Source: Chamaea fasciata
Taxonomy: Eukaryota; Chordata; Aves; Passeriformes; Sylviidae
Length of the DNA stretch: 64,000 bases
Assembly (NCBI GenBank): GCA_029207755.1
Contig: JARCOQ010000001.1
Coordinates: 90,631,637-90,695,636, forward strand
Direction of reading: 5' to 3'
Position numbers and translations under genes: made by a program. Positions 1-11,500 of the stretch are shown piece by piece. The notes beneath the pieces were generated by a model. That model saw only the letters and a program-made list of their open reading frames with translations. It ran no database searches and had not been told where the DNA came from. Positions within the stretch are counted from its first letter, which is position 1. Every line of letters begins with the position of its first letter.

Positions 1-1405
1 CAAAAACCAGGCCATGCAAAACCAATACAAATGGGAAAGCAGAAGACCCAGGGAACTACAGACCAGTCAGTCTTACCTCTGTGCCAGGCAAGACCATGGA
101 GCAGATTCTCCTGGAAAATATTCTAAGGCATATGGAAAATAAAGAGGTGATTGATAACAGCCAACATGGCTTTACAAAGGGGAAATTGTGTCTGACAAAT
201 TTGGTGACCTTCTGTGATGGGGATACAGTGTTGGTGGACAGGGGCAGAGCAACTGACATTGTCTGCCTGGACCTAGGCAAATTGTTTGACACTGTCCCAC
301 ACAACATCCCCATCTCCAAATTGGAGAGACATGAATTTGATGGATGGACTATTCAGTGCATAAAAAGCTGTCTGGATGGCCACACACAAAGAGTTGTGGT
401 CAACGTTTATCATCCAGTGATGAGTGGTGTCCCTCAGGGGTCAGTACTGGGGCCAATGCTGTTCAACATCTTTGTTGGTGACGTGGACAGTGGAATAGAG
501 CATGAACCCTCAGAAAGCATGCTGACAACACCAAGTGGTGTGATGTGTTAGACATGTTGAAAGGAAGGAATGCTATCCAGAGGGACACAGACAGGCTTGA
601 GAGGTGGGCCTGTGCAAACCTCATGAAGTTCAGCAAGGCAAAGTTCAAGGCCCTGCACCTGGATTGTGGCAATCTCAGACACACCCACAGGTGGGCAGAG
701 AAGGGATTGAGAGCAGCCCTGCAGAGGGAGATTTGGGGGTGATACTTAATGAAAAGCTCACATGAGCACAGTGTGTGCTCAGAGCCCAGAAACCCAATGG
801 CATCCTGGGCTGCATCAAAAGGAGAGCAGCCAGCAGGGTGAGGGAGGGGATTCTACCCCCCTACTCTGCCCTGGTGAGACCCCGCCTGAATCCACCTGGA
901 GTGCTGCATCCGTCTATGGTGTCCCAAGAAGGACATGGAGCTGCTGGAGCAAGTCCAGAGGAGGGCCACAGAGTTGACAGGAGAACTGGAGCTCCTCCTC
1001 TCATGAAGACAGGCTAAGAAAATTAGGGATGTTCATCCTGGAGAAGAGAAGGTTTTGTGGACACCTCATAGCAACCCTCCAGCATCTGAAGGGGGCCTTC
1101 ACAGAAGCCAAAGAGGGATTCTTTGTCATGAACTGTAGTGAAAGGACAGGACTCATTGGTACAAATTGAAAGAGGGAAAAATTAGGCTAGAGATTAGGAA
1201 GAAATATTTCACTGTGATGCTGGTGAGACCCTGGAACAGGTTTCCCAGGGATGTTGTGAATGCCCCATCCCTGGCAGTGTTCAAAGCCAGGCTGCATAAG
1301 GCCTTGGGCAACCTGGTGTAGTGGGAGGTGCCCCTGCCCATGGCAAGGGGGCTGGGACTAGATGATCTTTAAGATCCAATCTAATTTCTTAGCATTCTAT
1401 GATAA
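1..1405 (+). mobile_element. CR1 non-LTR retrotransposon (LINE), 5'-cut by window edge
   Basis: The first 1.4 kb is the 3' half of a degraded CR1 LINE. The frame at 81-551 carries reverse-transcriptase motifs: an aspartate-containing block near [13 protein letters not shown], then [17 protein letters not shown]. The frame breaks at about 540, just before the expected catalytic YADD box. Conceptual pieces of the RT thumb and C-terminal region continue in shifting frames to about 1020. The 3' part has the usual CR1 order: a stretch like 'ggaacaggtttcccagggatgttgtgaatgcccc', then 'gggactagatgatctttaagatcc', ending in 'attctatga' near 1402. The element is dead, with multiple frameshifts and stops. 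The 5' part lies outside the window. It sits 3' of CD83 on the opposite strand. Confidence 0.93.
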
Positions 1406-4233
1406 TAACCCCCAACAAACTATGACTGTTGGGTATAAAGCCTTTCTGACCAAATGGAGAAACACATATACCTTCAGTTCATATTTTTTGCCTCCTAAAC
1501 ATACACCCAGATCACCCAGGATGGTGGCCCATGTTTAAAAGCGATTGTGGGCAGACTGAAACACCCTTGTGTTTTCCCTAATGACTTGCCTTCTCATAGT
1601 GAACAGGTGTTTTGTAATGTACTTTGGACAGAAAGTGAGATTTTGATGAAAATTTAAATGGTGTTAGGTCCTTAGAAGTGCATAAAATTACCCATTGCTT
1701 AAGCAGTTATACACACATACATGCTTTTTCCTGCAGAAGAGGCTGAATCACATCTCTACCTTATTTGATGTAATTATGCTAGTTGTAAAGTAAAATGCAA
1801 CTGATACGGAGTTTTTCTGGACTTATTTGCCATATGTGGCACACAAACCCAAATGGTAGGTTATCACTGAATTTTTATTTCAAGTATCCAACACACATTT
1901 AAATGCAAAAATTACAGGAAAAAAAAAAAAAGTGGCATTACTTTACTGTGTTCTAAGTAATTTGCATATCCCTTGTTACTAGAAGTCATTCTGGTCAGGA
2001 GCCTCCTGGACTCAGCAATGCAGACATCTACCCTGCTCACAGAGCCAGTGCTGAGTGATGTACAGCTTTCTTCCCATCAACACTTGAAAATTAGTCAAAG
2101 GATTACAGAAAGATCTTTTTGTCAACAGCCTGGAATTCCAGCCTGCATTAAAAATTCTAATGCTGCCGGTCAGTTCTTGAAGTGTTTTTTAAGTCTGTTC
2201 TTCAGGGTATGCAAGTTCTGATGTTTGGGCTCAAATTCTGACATTACGGCATAAGCAAACACAGTCACTTTAGACTCCTCTTCCTTCACCTTCTGCACTA
2301 GGAATCCAATAGAGGGATTCCTTGGATTCAGAGCCTAGGATCACTTGAACTTTGGTCCAGAAGGACAAATCTTCTCTCCCCTTTATTGTGGGCCTGAGTT
2401 CAGCTTTTCTCATGTCCTTTTTTCACATACATACATTACCAACACCAAAAGCTCCTATGTCCCATCTTCTACTCCTGTACCTCATAGCTAACTTAGGATA
2501 TCCCAAAGATGTGGTTGGTTTCTTCCAAGCCATGGCTTTGGTCCTCACTCATGTAACTTGACTGACATAAGTGTTGCATATGTTTGGCTCCATGTTTTGT
2601 AAACCACACAAGTCATCTTTATATGTCCTTGATTTCACAGTCTTCTTCATTCTTATTTAAGATTAACAGCCTCATTGAAGCTTCCTATAGATTAATCTGG
2701 AAAACATTGTCCCTGTTTCTCCTGCTGAAGTAAAAAGTTCATTCAGTCCAGAAACATTTTGAGAAAATCTTCCTTCTCACCCTGTCACTCTAAGATTTAA
2801 GAGTGGATGTTGCTTTGATCCATCCAGTGCAAGAGCATGAAGTTACCTCTTCAGCCTACTTGAACATCATCACATGATGAATTACATCTCATTTGCAGTA
2901 AAGGAACTACATCTAGGATCAGGCTCAGAGCAGACACAGCCCTGCACACTTCTCGTTTCATATCACAGCACCTGCTGTGTTTGCTTTGGTAAGGTGGGAG
3001 GTATCAGTCCAGTGAAGAGCTTCATCTGCTGGCTTTGCACAGCCATGGCCTCCCTATAACTCAGCCTTCATGTTAGAAGCATATTCTTGCTCAGAAAAAG
3101 AGGGCTTCACAGCAGAGTGAAATAAAGTTGATACCAACCTCATAACAGCATTTTTACTTGTTGTGTAGCTGTAAAGGTGTTTCTTAGCTGACTAACTCTC
3201 AAAAGTCACCATAGTGCATAACAGTGCTTGTCGAAGGCTTGTCCAGCACAAGCAGATCACTGACAAGGTACCTGTACTTTCAGGCTGCTCTGAAGAGACC
3301 ATATATTATCATTTATTTCCTCTCCATACCACTCATCCATCCAGCTTGCGTTTACCGATGAGTCCACAGTGCCATGAATATCAACTTAGACAGAACTTGA
3401 AGTGAGCTCATTTTTGCAAGTGCTGTTGCTGTTTAAATGCTGGAAAGTTGTTATTTCATGTGCATTGATCAGGGTGAGCATGTGCTTCATAGCTGGTCTA
3501 GTTTTTTGGTCATTGGGAGACATACTCTCTTTTCTTAGACATGTCTAAAAGAGAAAACACAAAGGAAAGCTTAAAACAGAATTCCTATGAAAGGCAATTT
3601 AAAAAAAAGAAACTTCTGAAGATTTTCTTTTTTCTCTTTGTTAACCATAGCTCATTACAGCTTTCCCATTTTTTTGTCACTGGAAGCACCCAGTACCAAT
3701 GAAAGCTGCTGTTTCTTCTAAATCAATGAACTTTATATGACAAAAGCCTTGGTCAAAAAAGGAAATTTATATTTGATTCACATTTTCATCTCAACAGGCC
3801 TTGCATTAAGCTATTCCAAGTGTGCTTCCACCTGCCTTCGAAGCAAGTCAGTGCCTGAAATATTTTCATCAAGTTGTCAAAGTAAAGCCCCAGTCCTGCC
3901 AACCAGTTCTAAAGCGAATGTCGCTGTTGAGTTTAGTGGAGATAAGGCACGATCTTCACTTAAGAAGAGGACAAGGCAACCTGTAAGAACCTAACAGGCA
4001 TTTTAAATAATCAACCTCATTTGTGAGACCAGGTCGATATTAAATTTTGATGAAAGCAAGGTTGACATCTGAGACAGGGCCTCACCCAAAATAAGATACA
4101 TGTAATTTCACCACAGCAATTATCTTCAATACACAGATCTGCTTTTCATAACTGCACCACTAAAACTGGGACTTTTTTTATGTGAGGGGAGGAGAGATTT
4201 CTGTAGAGATCTGAAATTCTTTCAGGACACTGC
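1406..4233. other. Non-coding stretch 3' of, or in the last intron of, CD83
   Basis: AT-rich sequence with no recognised gene or repeat. It would be 3'-flanking DNA of CD83 if the tail exon is at about 4.3 kb, or part of the last intron if that exon lies off the window. An octamer ATTTGCAT occurs near 1960. A plus-strand open frame at 3737-3994 is discussed as a finding. I see no CD83-like tail sequence (conserved FPDFSK or TSPNKHL blocks) in any minus-strand frame here. Confidence 0.5.
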
Positions 4234-4387
4234 GAAGAACATGGGGCATCTGTCTCTTCTGAGTGATATCCTTGCTTTCATACATCCATCCTAACAAATT
4301 CCTACAAGAGAGAAGAACATGGGGCATCTGTCTCTTCTGAGTGATATCCTTGCTTTCATACATCCATCCTAACAAATTCCTACAAGA
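4234..4387. repeat. Tandem duplication, 2 x 78 bp
   Basis: Positions 4234-4309 and 4312-4387 are identical and the period is 78 bp. Because 78 is divisible by three, a minus-strand open frame (4178-4375) reads straight through both copies, repeating a 26-residue block. On the minus strand each copy contains a splice-acceptor-like string, TTGTAG before GAATTTG; in the copy nearer the centre of the unit this follows a good pyrimidine run (TTCTTCTCTCTTGTAG). No divergence between the copies is visible, so the event is young or recently homogenised, or it is an assembly artefact. Confidence 0.95.
4278..4301 (-). CDS. CD83: Candidate last coding exon of CD83 (short cytoplasmic tail)
   Basis: Minus strand. 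After an acceptor TTCTTCTCTCTTGTAG (AG at 4303-4302) the phase needed to follow exon 4 gives E-F-V-R-M-D-V and then TGA. The start resembles the mammalian tail start K-F-A-R-L-Q. The frame after the TGA stays open for another 43 codons to a TGA near 4147 and includes an SSP..K block loosely like the mammalian TSPNK block. If this is the exon, the tail is 7 residues against about 42 in human, and the C-terminal PDZ-type ligand is lost. The alternatives are that the true exon lies off the left edge, or that the acceptor TTCTTCGCAG at about 4228 is used. This is inference, and similarity is weak. Confidence 0.3.
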   Translation of the reverse strand, partial: EFVRMDV

Positions 4388-5194
4388 TTTATCTCGTCAA
4401 ACTTTAGTCTGAATGGCACAAATTACTGGCAGAATTGTCAATCTAAAAAAGAGACAGGCATAAATTTAATTGCTCCCTGAAGACACATGGAAAGCTACAT
4501 TTAGCGCAGCTAATTAGATACACTCTGATCAACAGTTATGATTCATCTGCTGAGGAGCAAAGCAAGAAGGCAAATACGAAACAGGCAGCAAAGGTTATAT
4601 CTGACCTCCCAAAATGCTGGGTCCGGTTTTGGTTTGGTTTTTATTACAAATGCAGCCAGTGATGCACCCAAAATTCCTGCTGTCTCTGAGCCAGGAGGTG
4701 CAGACCTTTGCATGAAGGGGTGACTTCACTGCCACTGCACCCAAAGTATAGTTTTTCTTCTGTGGAGTGAGCTTCCCAAAAACCTCCTCTCCCTTCCTTT
4801 ACCAGAACTAGCAGCCAGTAAAACACTAGCAGTAAAGGTATGGATAAACTCCCCAGTGAGGTTTTTCTCCATGCATTTTAAAATGTCTGTTTAACAAGAA
4901 AGATGTGACTTCATAAAAACACTCATCTGAAATGGGGTTGTCACCAATTTACCAGTGTGGAAACTGAGGCAAAAAGCAGGTGGACCTAGACATGTTCGTC
5001 ATGTCACCACACAAAGCAATTCCATAGGTGGGGAAGGGCTCCCAGAGGTCCATGCCTCCATCTTGGACAAATGCTGTTCCCAGGTACTAAACCAGAAGAC
5101 CTGTTGCTATGCCCTTAAACTGATAAGTAGTTTACACAGAGTAATTGGAAGCAGAAATGAGCACTGGGAGTGCAGGAAAATAACTGATAGTTTG

Positions 5195-5263
5195 AGTTAG
5201 ATCAGAGTTAGATCAGTTAGACCAGATGAGACCAATTAGAACAGATCAGATCAGATCAGATCT
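5195..5263. repeat. Imperfect AGATC/GTTAGATCA short tandem repeat
   Basis: A run of AGATCA and TTAGAYCA units ends in four consecutive AGATC copies at about 5242-5262. It is a simple repeat just 3' of CD83 exon 4, on the plus-strand left side. No function is apparent. Confidence 0.75.
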
Positions 5264-5422
5264 CTCTTTGGAACTCTATCCTCATGTACCTGAGTTTAAT
5301 CATAAATTAAGTATGGACACCAACTTCAGACAAGCTGTGTTAAAGCAGTGCTAGCAGAGAAAATGAGTGGGAGTATTTTGGTTGGTACTGTTGCCTTGCT
5401 TATGAGAAAGGGAATTACTTAC

Positions 5423-5526
5423 ACAAGTAAAGAAGATGAGCAGCAAGTAAAAAACCCCAAGGAAAGTCAGCATCAGGAGCTCACTTTTGTATTTTTTTAG
5501 TTTGTCCTCTTCTATTCCAGGGCAAC
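5423..5526 (-). CDS. CD83: CD83 exon 4: stalk and transmembrane segment
   Basis: 104 nt. The acceptor is ACATTTCAG at 5527 and a split glycine codon joins exon 3 to G-C-P-G-I-E-E-D. Lysine-rich K-K-Y-K-S-E then precedes a roughly 18-residue hydrophobic helix (L-L-M-L-T-F-L-G-V-F-Y-L-L-L-I-F-F) and T-C. The donor TGT|GTAAGTAATTCC at 5422 is close to ideal. The human exon ends at the same place, after the F-T-C at the cytoplasmic membrane edge. Cys132 corresponds to the stalk cysteine used for disulfide dimerisation in human CD83. Reading past the donor gives only about 24 codons to a stop, so the longer open frame is not the natural end. Confidence 0.92.
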
Positions 5527-8500
5527 CTGAAATGTAAAGCAAGGTGTTACATTGCTCTGGTGTTTGTAAAATATTTTAAAACTGTTACCTTCCTGACATG
5601 CCACACAGAGTATGGGACAGTCAAGGCTCTCCACTGTACCTGTTACTTTTAATGTGACTGTGCTGCTCAGATTGCGTTCTCCGTTCTGCCCCCCCAGAGT
5701 GCACTTGTACGTCCCGCTGCTTTGGCTGGTCACATTCTTGATCCTCAGTGAAAAGGAGGTGCCATTGGAGAGCTCCAAGGACCCCTCAACATCTTGTGGA
5801 TAATGAGATTCCACATAAAGGACTTCCCATGCTATTCCTTTGCCGTCTTCAGCCATCTGGAAAACACAAATATGTTTCTCTTCTTGGGCAACAGTGTCAT
5901 CCTCAGTTTTAGGGTAAAGAAAATTTTAAAGCCAGCTTAAGGCTGAAAATGCAAAGGCTGAAGAGAGGCAGGGTGGAGCACAGCCTCAAATCCATTTAAT
6001 ATGTTCATGCTTGCAATCCAAAAGTATATGGGTTTTGCTTAAATGGACTCTATATATAAACAGGAATTATAGAACTATTTTGTAATAGCTTCTTAAGCTG
6101 CCTCACCAGGACAGCAACATGACAGAAGGCATAGGTAGAGTCTGCTCTCAGTGGGCTTATGCAGAGGCCCCAGAAGAGCTCAGACTGAGAGAGACAGTCC
6201 ATGGGGATGGAACAGAGTTGGTGAGAGGCACCCTTACCCAGGTGCTTAGCAGTGGCTCTGGGGACCAGAGGTGCCCAGGAGACCATGGCAGCAGACAGGG
6301 AGGCTCCACTGCTGCCTGTGCTTGCCCTGCCAGCACGCCTTCTGCCATGCAGTGGTGGCAATTAAACCTGCTAGCCCAGCAAGTGTGCCGCTGCACAAGG
6401 GCTCTGCCAAGCACAGGCCGGCAACCTCCCAGCAGCACCGCAGCCCAGAGTTCCCTGTGAGAATGCAGCCCTAGAAACTGCCCTTTCCTGTGCCAGTTTC
6501 TATGTAGCTGACCCCTGAAACCATGCTGCCTCTCTGGAGGAATGGAGGTTTCCCCCCACCCCACTTCCCTCCCTTCCATTCATGATTGGAACCAAAGAAC
6601 AAAAAAAATTGCTTTGATTCCTTCAGATTCAGTTTCGTGAAGGTCACAAGCAGGTTCTGGTGCACTTGGGGAGCATTTGTATGTTGAATTTCTTAATTGT
6701 AACCAGAAGAGCTACATTCCTTGGCATTGCTGAGAGGCTGCTAGAGAAATGAAGTGTATTCCCAGAACAGTTCGTACTGCGGGGCGATAGGATGCACTGA
6801 AAATGACAATTGGCTGGGAACCACAAAGAAGAGAGAAATCACTAAGTTGATTTGAAAGATGGAAGAAGGGTTTGAATTAGCCTGTGTCCACTCTTATTCA
6901 TCCAAGTTGCTCCCTGGAATTCGAGGCAGCATGCCCTCCATAAAGGTTTCCCAAGTAATGAATTCAATTTTTCTGTGGACCAGCAGAGCCAGAGCCAGCT
7001 CATAAGTCCAGGGCTCAGCATTTCAGCCAAACGTATAACTAATATAAGCCAAGGCTTTTTTATTATTATTATTTTATTTTAATAGACACATTTTTGGGTC
7101 ATATGTTGGTGCTTATTTTCTATCAGCATAGCTACTGCATCAGGGTATAACAGTTACACTGTAAGTTATTAAAATTAACACAACTTTCTCATACTGAGGC
7201 TACGAGTATCTGGTTTCCCTTTCTTGTGTTTGCAGGAGAAAAGCACACTCGAGAGTCTGGAGAGAAATACGGGCCTGATGCTCTCTTATACATTGCTATT
7301 TTTGCAACCTAAAATGGTATAAAAACACGCTGCAGTTTGGGGAACTTCTCAGGAACTGAGGAATGAGACTAAAGCACAAGATTTCCTCAGTTGTAAAGAT
7401 TCTTTCTCAAAAAGGTTCTGTGTTTTTTAGCGCATCAACTGAAACACAAAGCAGTAATTTCCTGGGGCTTTCCACACTTTACCCAGCAAGAGGGAAGAAT
7501 CTTTCTCTTAATCCCCCAGTAAATTTACCCCAGCTTCTCTTTCTTATTACACTCAGCCCCAAGCAGCAAGACAAGCAGTATGTATGGTGATTTTCAGGCT
7601 GTAGGGACTTCACTGTGCTACAGGGATTTAGGTATTTTCAGGCCTTGCACATTGTCAGAGATGTGGCCAAAGGAATTCCAATACCCAGGCTGGGCTCAGC
7701 TCTGGTTACAACTAGGTCAACAGCAGTTAAGTGGATATAGTTGACCTCCCTCAGATCTAATTTTTGCCACTCTCCCTTCCCTTACCACCCCCTTCCTCAG
7801 TGAAATTTAAAACTGCCCACAGGGCAATAAAAGGAACCAGCCTGGCTGCCCTTTGCATTGCCCTAAATTGCAGATAGGACGTCTGAGCTACACACAAAAA
7901 ATTAGATTTGTTTAGGGACTTTTTTTCCGTTCATTTACTGGCAGCATAAATAATTGCTGTCTTGGGTAAATAGTGGTGTGATTCTTGTGGCTGAGATCTG
8001 GGAATGAGAAAACACTTTGATCTTTCTGTATGCAATTGCAATCAGCCCTGCTCCTGTAAGGGAGAACTCAATTAAGTCCATGCATCCCATGCCTGACAGT
8101 GCACTTATTCCAAGTGAGATTTTGGGTAAATAATTTAACTTCCCTATTTCATGGGAACAGTGAGGGATAGGATTGATTATTGCCTCCAAAGCTTTTTAAG
8201 GTGCTTGGTTGCTATTCCAAGCACAATGATGGTGACTCTGCAGACAAGACTGCCAGAATTTTGCCTCACACATGCTCTGTGTAAGGCAAAGCAGTGTTAT
8301 GAAACTCCACTAACCACATGCTTTTCCCCAAACCGAGAAAAAAAAGTTACTTTGTGGCCTAATCTGGCTCCCTCACTTGTGGAGAAACCAAGGGTGACCT
8401 GGATGGGGGTTGTGAGCCTTGCTTTTGGAGTGGAGAAAGGGGTAATATGTGGGGTTTCATTCGGGGTTTGCACACCTTTCTTCCTCCGTTAAATCTCTTT

Positions 8501-11500
8501 ACTGAAGGGCAAGGGCAGGCAAGGCAGTCTGTAGGACTGCTGTGTGCATCCCAACATTTTTTAGGCTGCAGAGACATCTGGTGGCATTTTTCCAGCCTCT
8601 GCAGGCAGTGCATCCACCCCTACTCAGAGGTCACAACAACCTTTTCTCTGATGCCTGAACCAAGCCCTTTTCTACAACAATCTTATCTCCTGTTATCTTA
8701 TTAAAAATGAAAACAAAAAAACTCCACACCCCCTTCCTTTTTAAATTCTCTACAGAGTGAGAAAACATCTGAGCAAATTTGCAGAGTGCATCCTCATATC
8801 CCAGCAGTATGAAAGGAAGTCTATGAGATGTTCAGTAAGGTCATTGCTCTGCCTCTTGCTCTATTCAAGACAGCCTCTTTCCAACCCCAAACCTAATTAA
8901 AATTACAAAAATGTCACTTTGCTTGCCACCTCCTGTGAATTACTTGGCGCGCTTTCTCACTGGACAGATCATTTTGCTGCTCAAGCTTCAATGATAAACC
9001 AGCTCTAATTCATGCCAAGTGTCCTCCAGGTGATACCACAGCCCAAGGTAAATGCTGGGGATTTTACCTAATTAGTTCCACACAGGCTTAGAGGGATCAA
9101 AGCAAGCACAGCAATCTGCTTGTGTAGGGACCATCCTCTCCTTTAATCAGTGAAAAAAAACCCCTTTTCTTCCCCTGTTTCATTTGTGTTTCATTTCTCT
9201 TACGCCTCAGTCCTGAGCAAACTGCAGCATGCCAGCTTCCCTTGCTCCCCACCTCCAAATGGAGGAGAAAAGGAAGGAGGTATGTTCCTGCTCCCATGTT
9301 TGCTGCTAATGGCTTTACCAAAATTTAAAAGGCAAATGATGGCTTGTGAGGGGGCAGGTAGAAAATTCTACTAAATCTATTTTCATAAAAAGGGCCTTTT
9401 TGCTATGCAATCTGCCGGAGTTTAATTCCCCCAAAATTTTGCTGGGGAACAGGGACTTGCTGGCAACACAATTCTGCCTATCTGCATGAAACTACACATT
9501 AAGAAAATTCAAAAACAGAAAAAATGTGAGTTTATGCTCAATGTCACATATACAGTGTCCTACAGCAACATCTGTGGCAGACTTTCAGAAATCACCTGCC
9601 AGAATATCTTCAGCAGATGTTGAAGTGAGGTGATGCTTCCCCTCAGTTCAGTCCCTGCTGAGACACTCTGGAGTGCTGATTTCAGTGTTAGGGTCCCAGG
9701 GCAAGACAGACCTGGTCATATCTGAGGGAGTTCAGTGAAGGGGCACAAAGATGAATAATATCTTGGGGCACCTGACATGAGCAGAAGGTGGAAGAGATCA
9801 GCCTGGAGGAGATCAGGCTCAGCATCATCTTATCAGCATTGATTCAACTTGAATAATAGGGGGATAGAGAAACTGAAGCAAGACTGTTCTCAGTGGCCTT
9901 CAGAGGTAAGAAAAGGGGCAATGGGCACCGACTGAATTTCAGGAAATTCCTCTTAAGAAAAAGAATAACCCTTTTAATCGCAGAGGTGGTTGAACACTGG
10001 AATGGGCTGCCCAGAGAGGGTGTGGAATCTCCATGCTTTGAGATATTCAGGACTAAACTGGACACAGCCTTGAGGAGCCAGCTCTAGTTGTCAGTTTTCA
10101 GTGAGTTAATTGAAAGTTATTCTAGTTCACAAAATCTTGGAAACACATGGTCTAAAGAGGTTGTGATTTTCCCACATATATTCTCTAGTCAATTGACTGA
10201 TTCCTATTAAGTTTCTCCTAGCTTTTTAATAAGAACAGTGATGGTGATACAGTTGATATTAAAATGGGATATGTTTGATTGAAAGCACCCCTGAGCTGTT
10301 ATATTTCTGTTTTCTGACTGAATGAATTATGAGAAATAGGTAGAACAAGGAGGGCCCCAAAATAAAAGCGTTCTTCAGCAAATATTTCTTTTTCAGAGAA
10401 CGAAAAACAAGGTGGAAGAAGGAGGAACACTTTGCTCAGTTCTAGCTGGCTAAGTTTCAGCTATTGTTTTGAAAACTGATACAGCATAACATAGTACTAC
10501 CCTAAAAAAAGTCAATTCACCCATGCTGTAGTGCTTCCATCCAACTAATCAATTAATATTTAATTTTATCATTAGCACATGAGAGTGAGCAGTTCTCACA
10601 TTAATTTGTGTTCTCTGCTCTCATTAAATACCTTTTTTCATCAAACTTTTTCCACACTAAGGTGATACAGTGTCTTCCAGGTAAATCAAACCACCTTTCC
10701 CATAAAAGAAAATTTTTATTTCAGCAAAAATGGTTGAGGTCCAAAACTGATGTCAGTTTAAAGGTGGAACATATTAACATCAGGTTATTTTCTAGTGGGG
10801 AGGAGATAATTGTAAGACTGGTTTTGTTTAAAATTATACCAGGCATAATGGCCAAGTTGAAATTTCTGATTGTTATAGAGAGCTAAAAATCTACATACAG
10901 CCAGAAGGAATTTATTTTCTGAAGAAAAATATATAGAATTCTGGCACTGCCCAATAGCCAACATATAATGAAACACAACTGAGCTGAAACTGCTTAATAG
11001 GTGTATTTTTCAGCACAAAAATGCTTCCACACTCGATTAGTGCTAAAGGTGCATCCATATGGTTCCTATACAGTGTCATGTAGAGATATCAAAGTTAAAT
11101 TTGAAAATAACAGACATAAATTGCGGGCACATGTGGGTGAACTCTGAGTGTCCTGTTAAAAGGGGAGGGAAGGGGGGAGATAAGGAAAGAAAATCCAAAG
11201 TCCAACCCCAAAACAACAGCAAAGGAGTTATGTGTGACACATGAGCCAGCTGGAAAAGCCCTTTGACTCACTCTCACAGACTCTTTATTGTTTAGTTGGT
11301 TTGGCTTGGTTTGATTTTTTTTTTTTAGCTAACGGCTTCCAGCCTTAGCTCATGTCAGACAACAGAATTGTTTGGGTCATGAAATCATTTCCACTGCTCC
11401 CTTCCTGTCTAAAACATGAATGTGATGAAGCTACTTGGGGATGAATAGATGTCTGAGGAGCATTGTACTGCATTTTTTTGCGTAGGTTAGAAATTCAGCC

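Noticed and set aside
2700..2760. Minus-strand acceptor followed by Q-E-K-Q-G-Q-C-F-P-D-stop as a CD83 tail exon
   Set aside because: It shares only F-P-D with the mammalian tail, the spacing is one residue off and the acceptor has a poor pyrimidine tract. Weaker than the 4.3-kb candidate.
3640..3720. Minus-strand V-L-P-V-T as a CD83 tail match
   Set aside because: Surrounding residues (F-H-W-Y-W before, K-K-W-E-S after) do not fit the family.
5325..5350. Minus-strand T-A-L-T-Q-L-V-stop, resembling the human CD83 C-terminus
   Set aside because: It lies under 100 bp after the exon 4 donor with no acceptor or tail sequence before it; short chance match.
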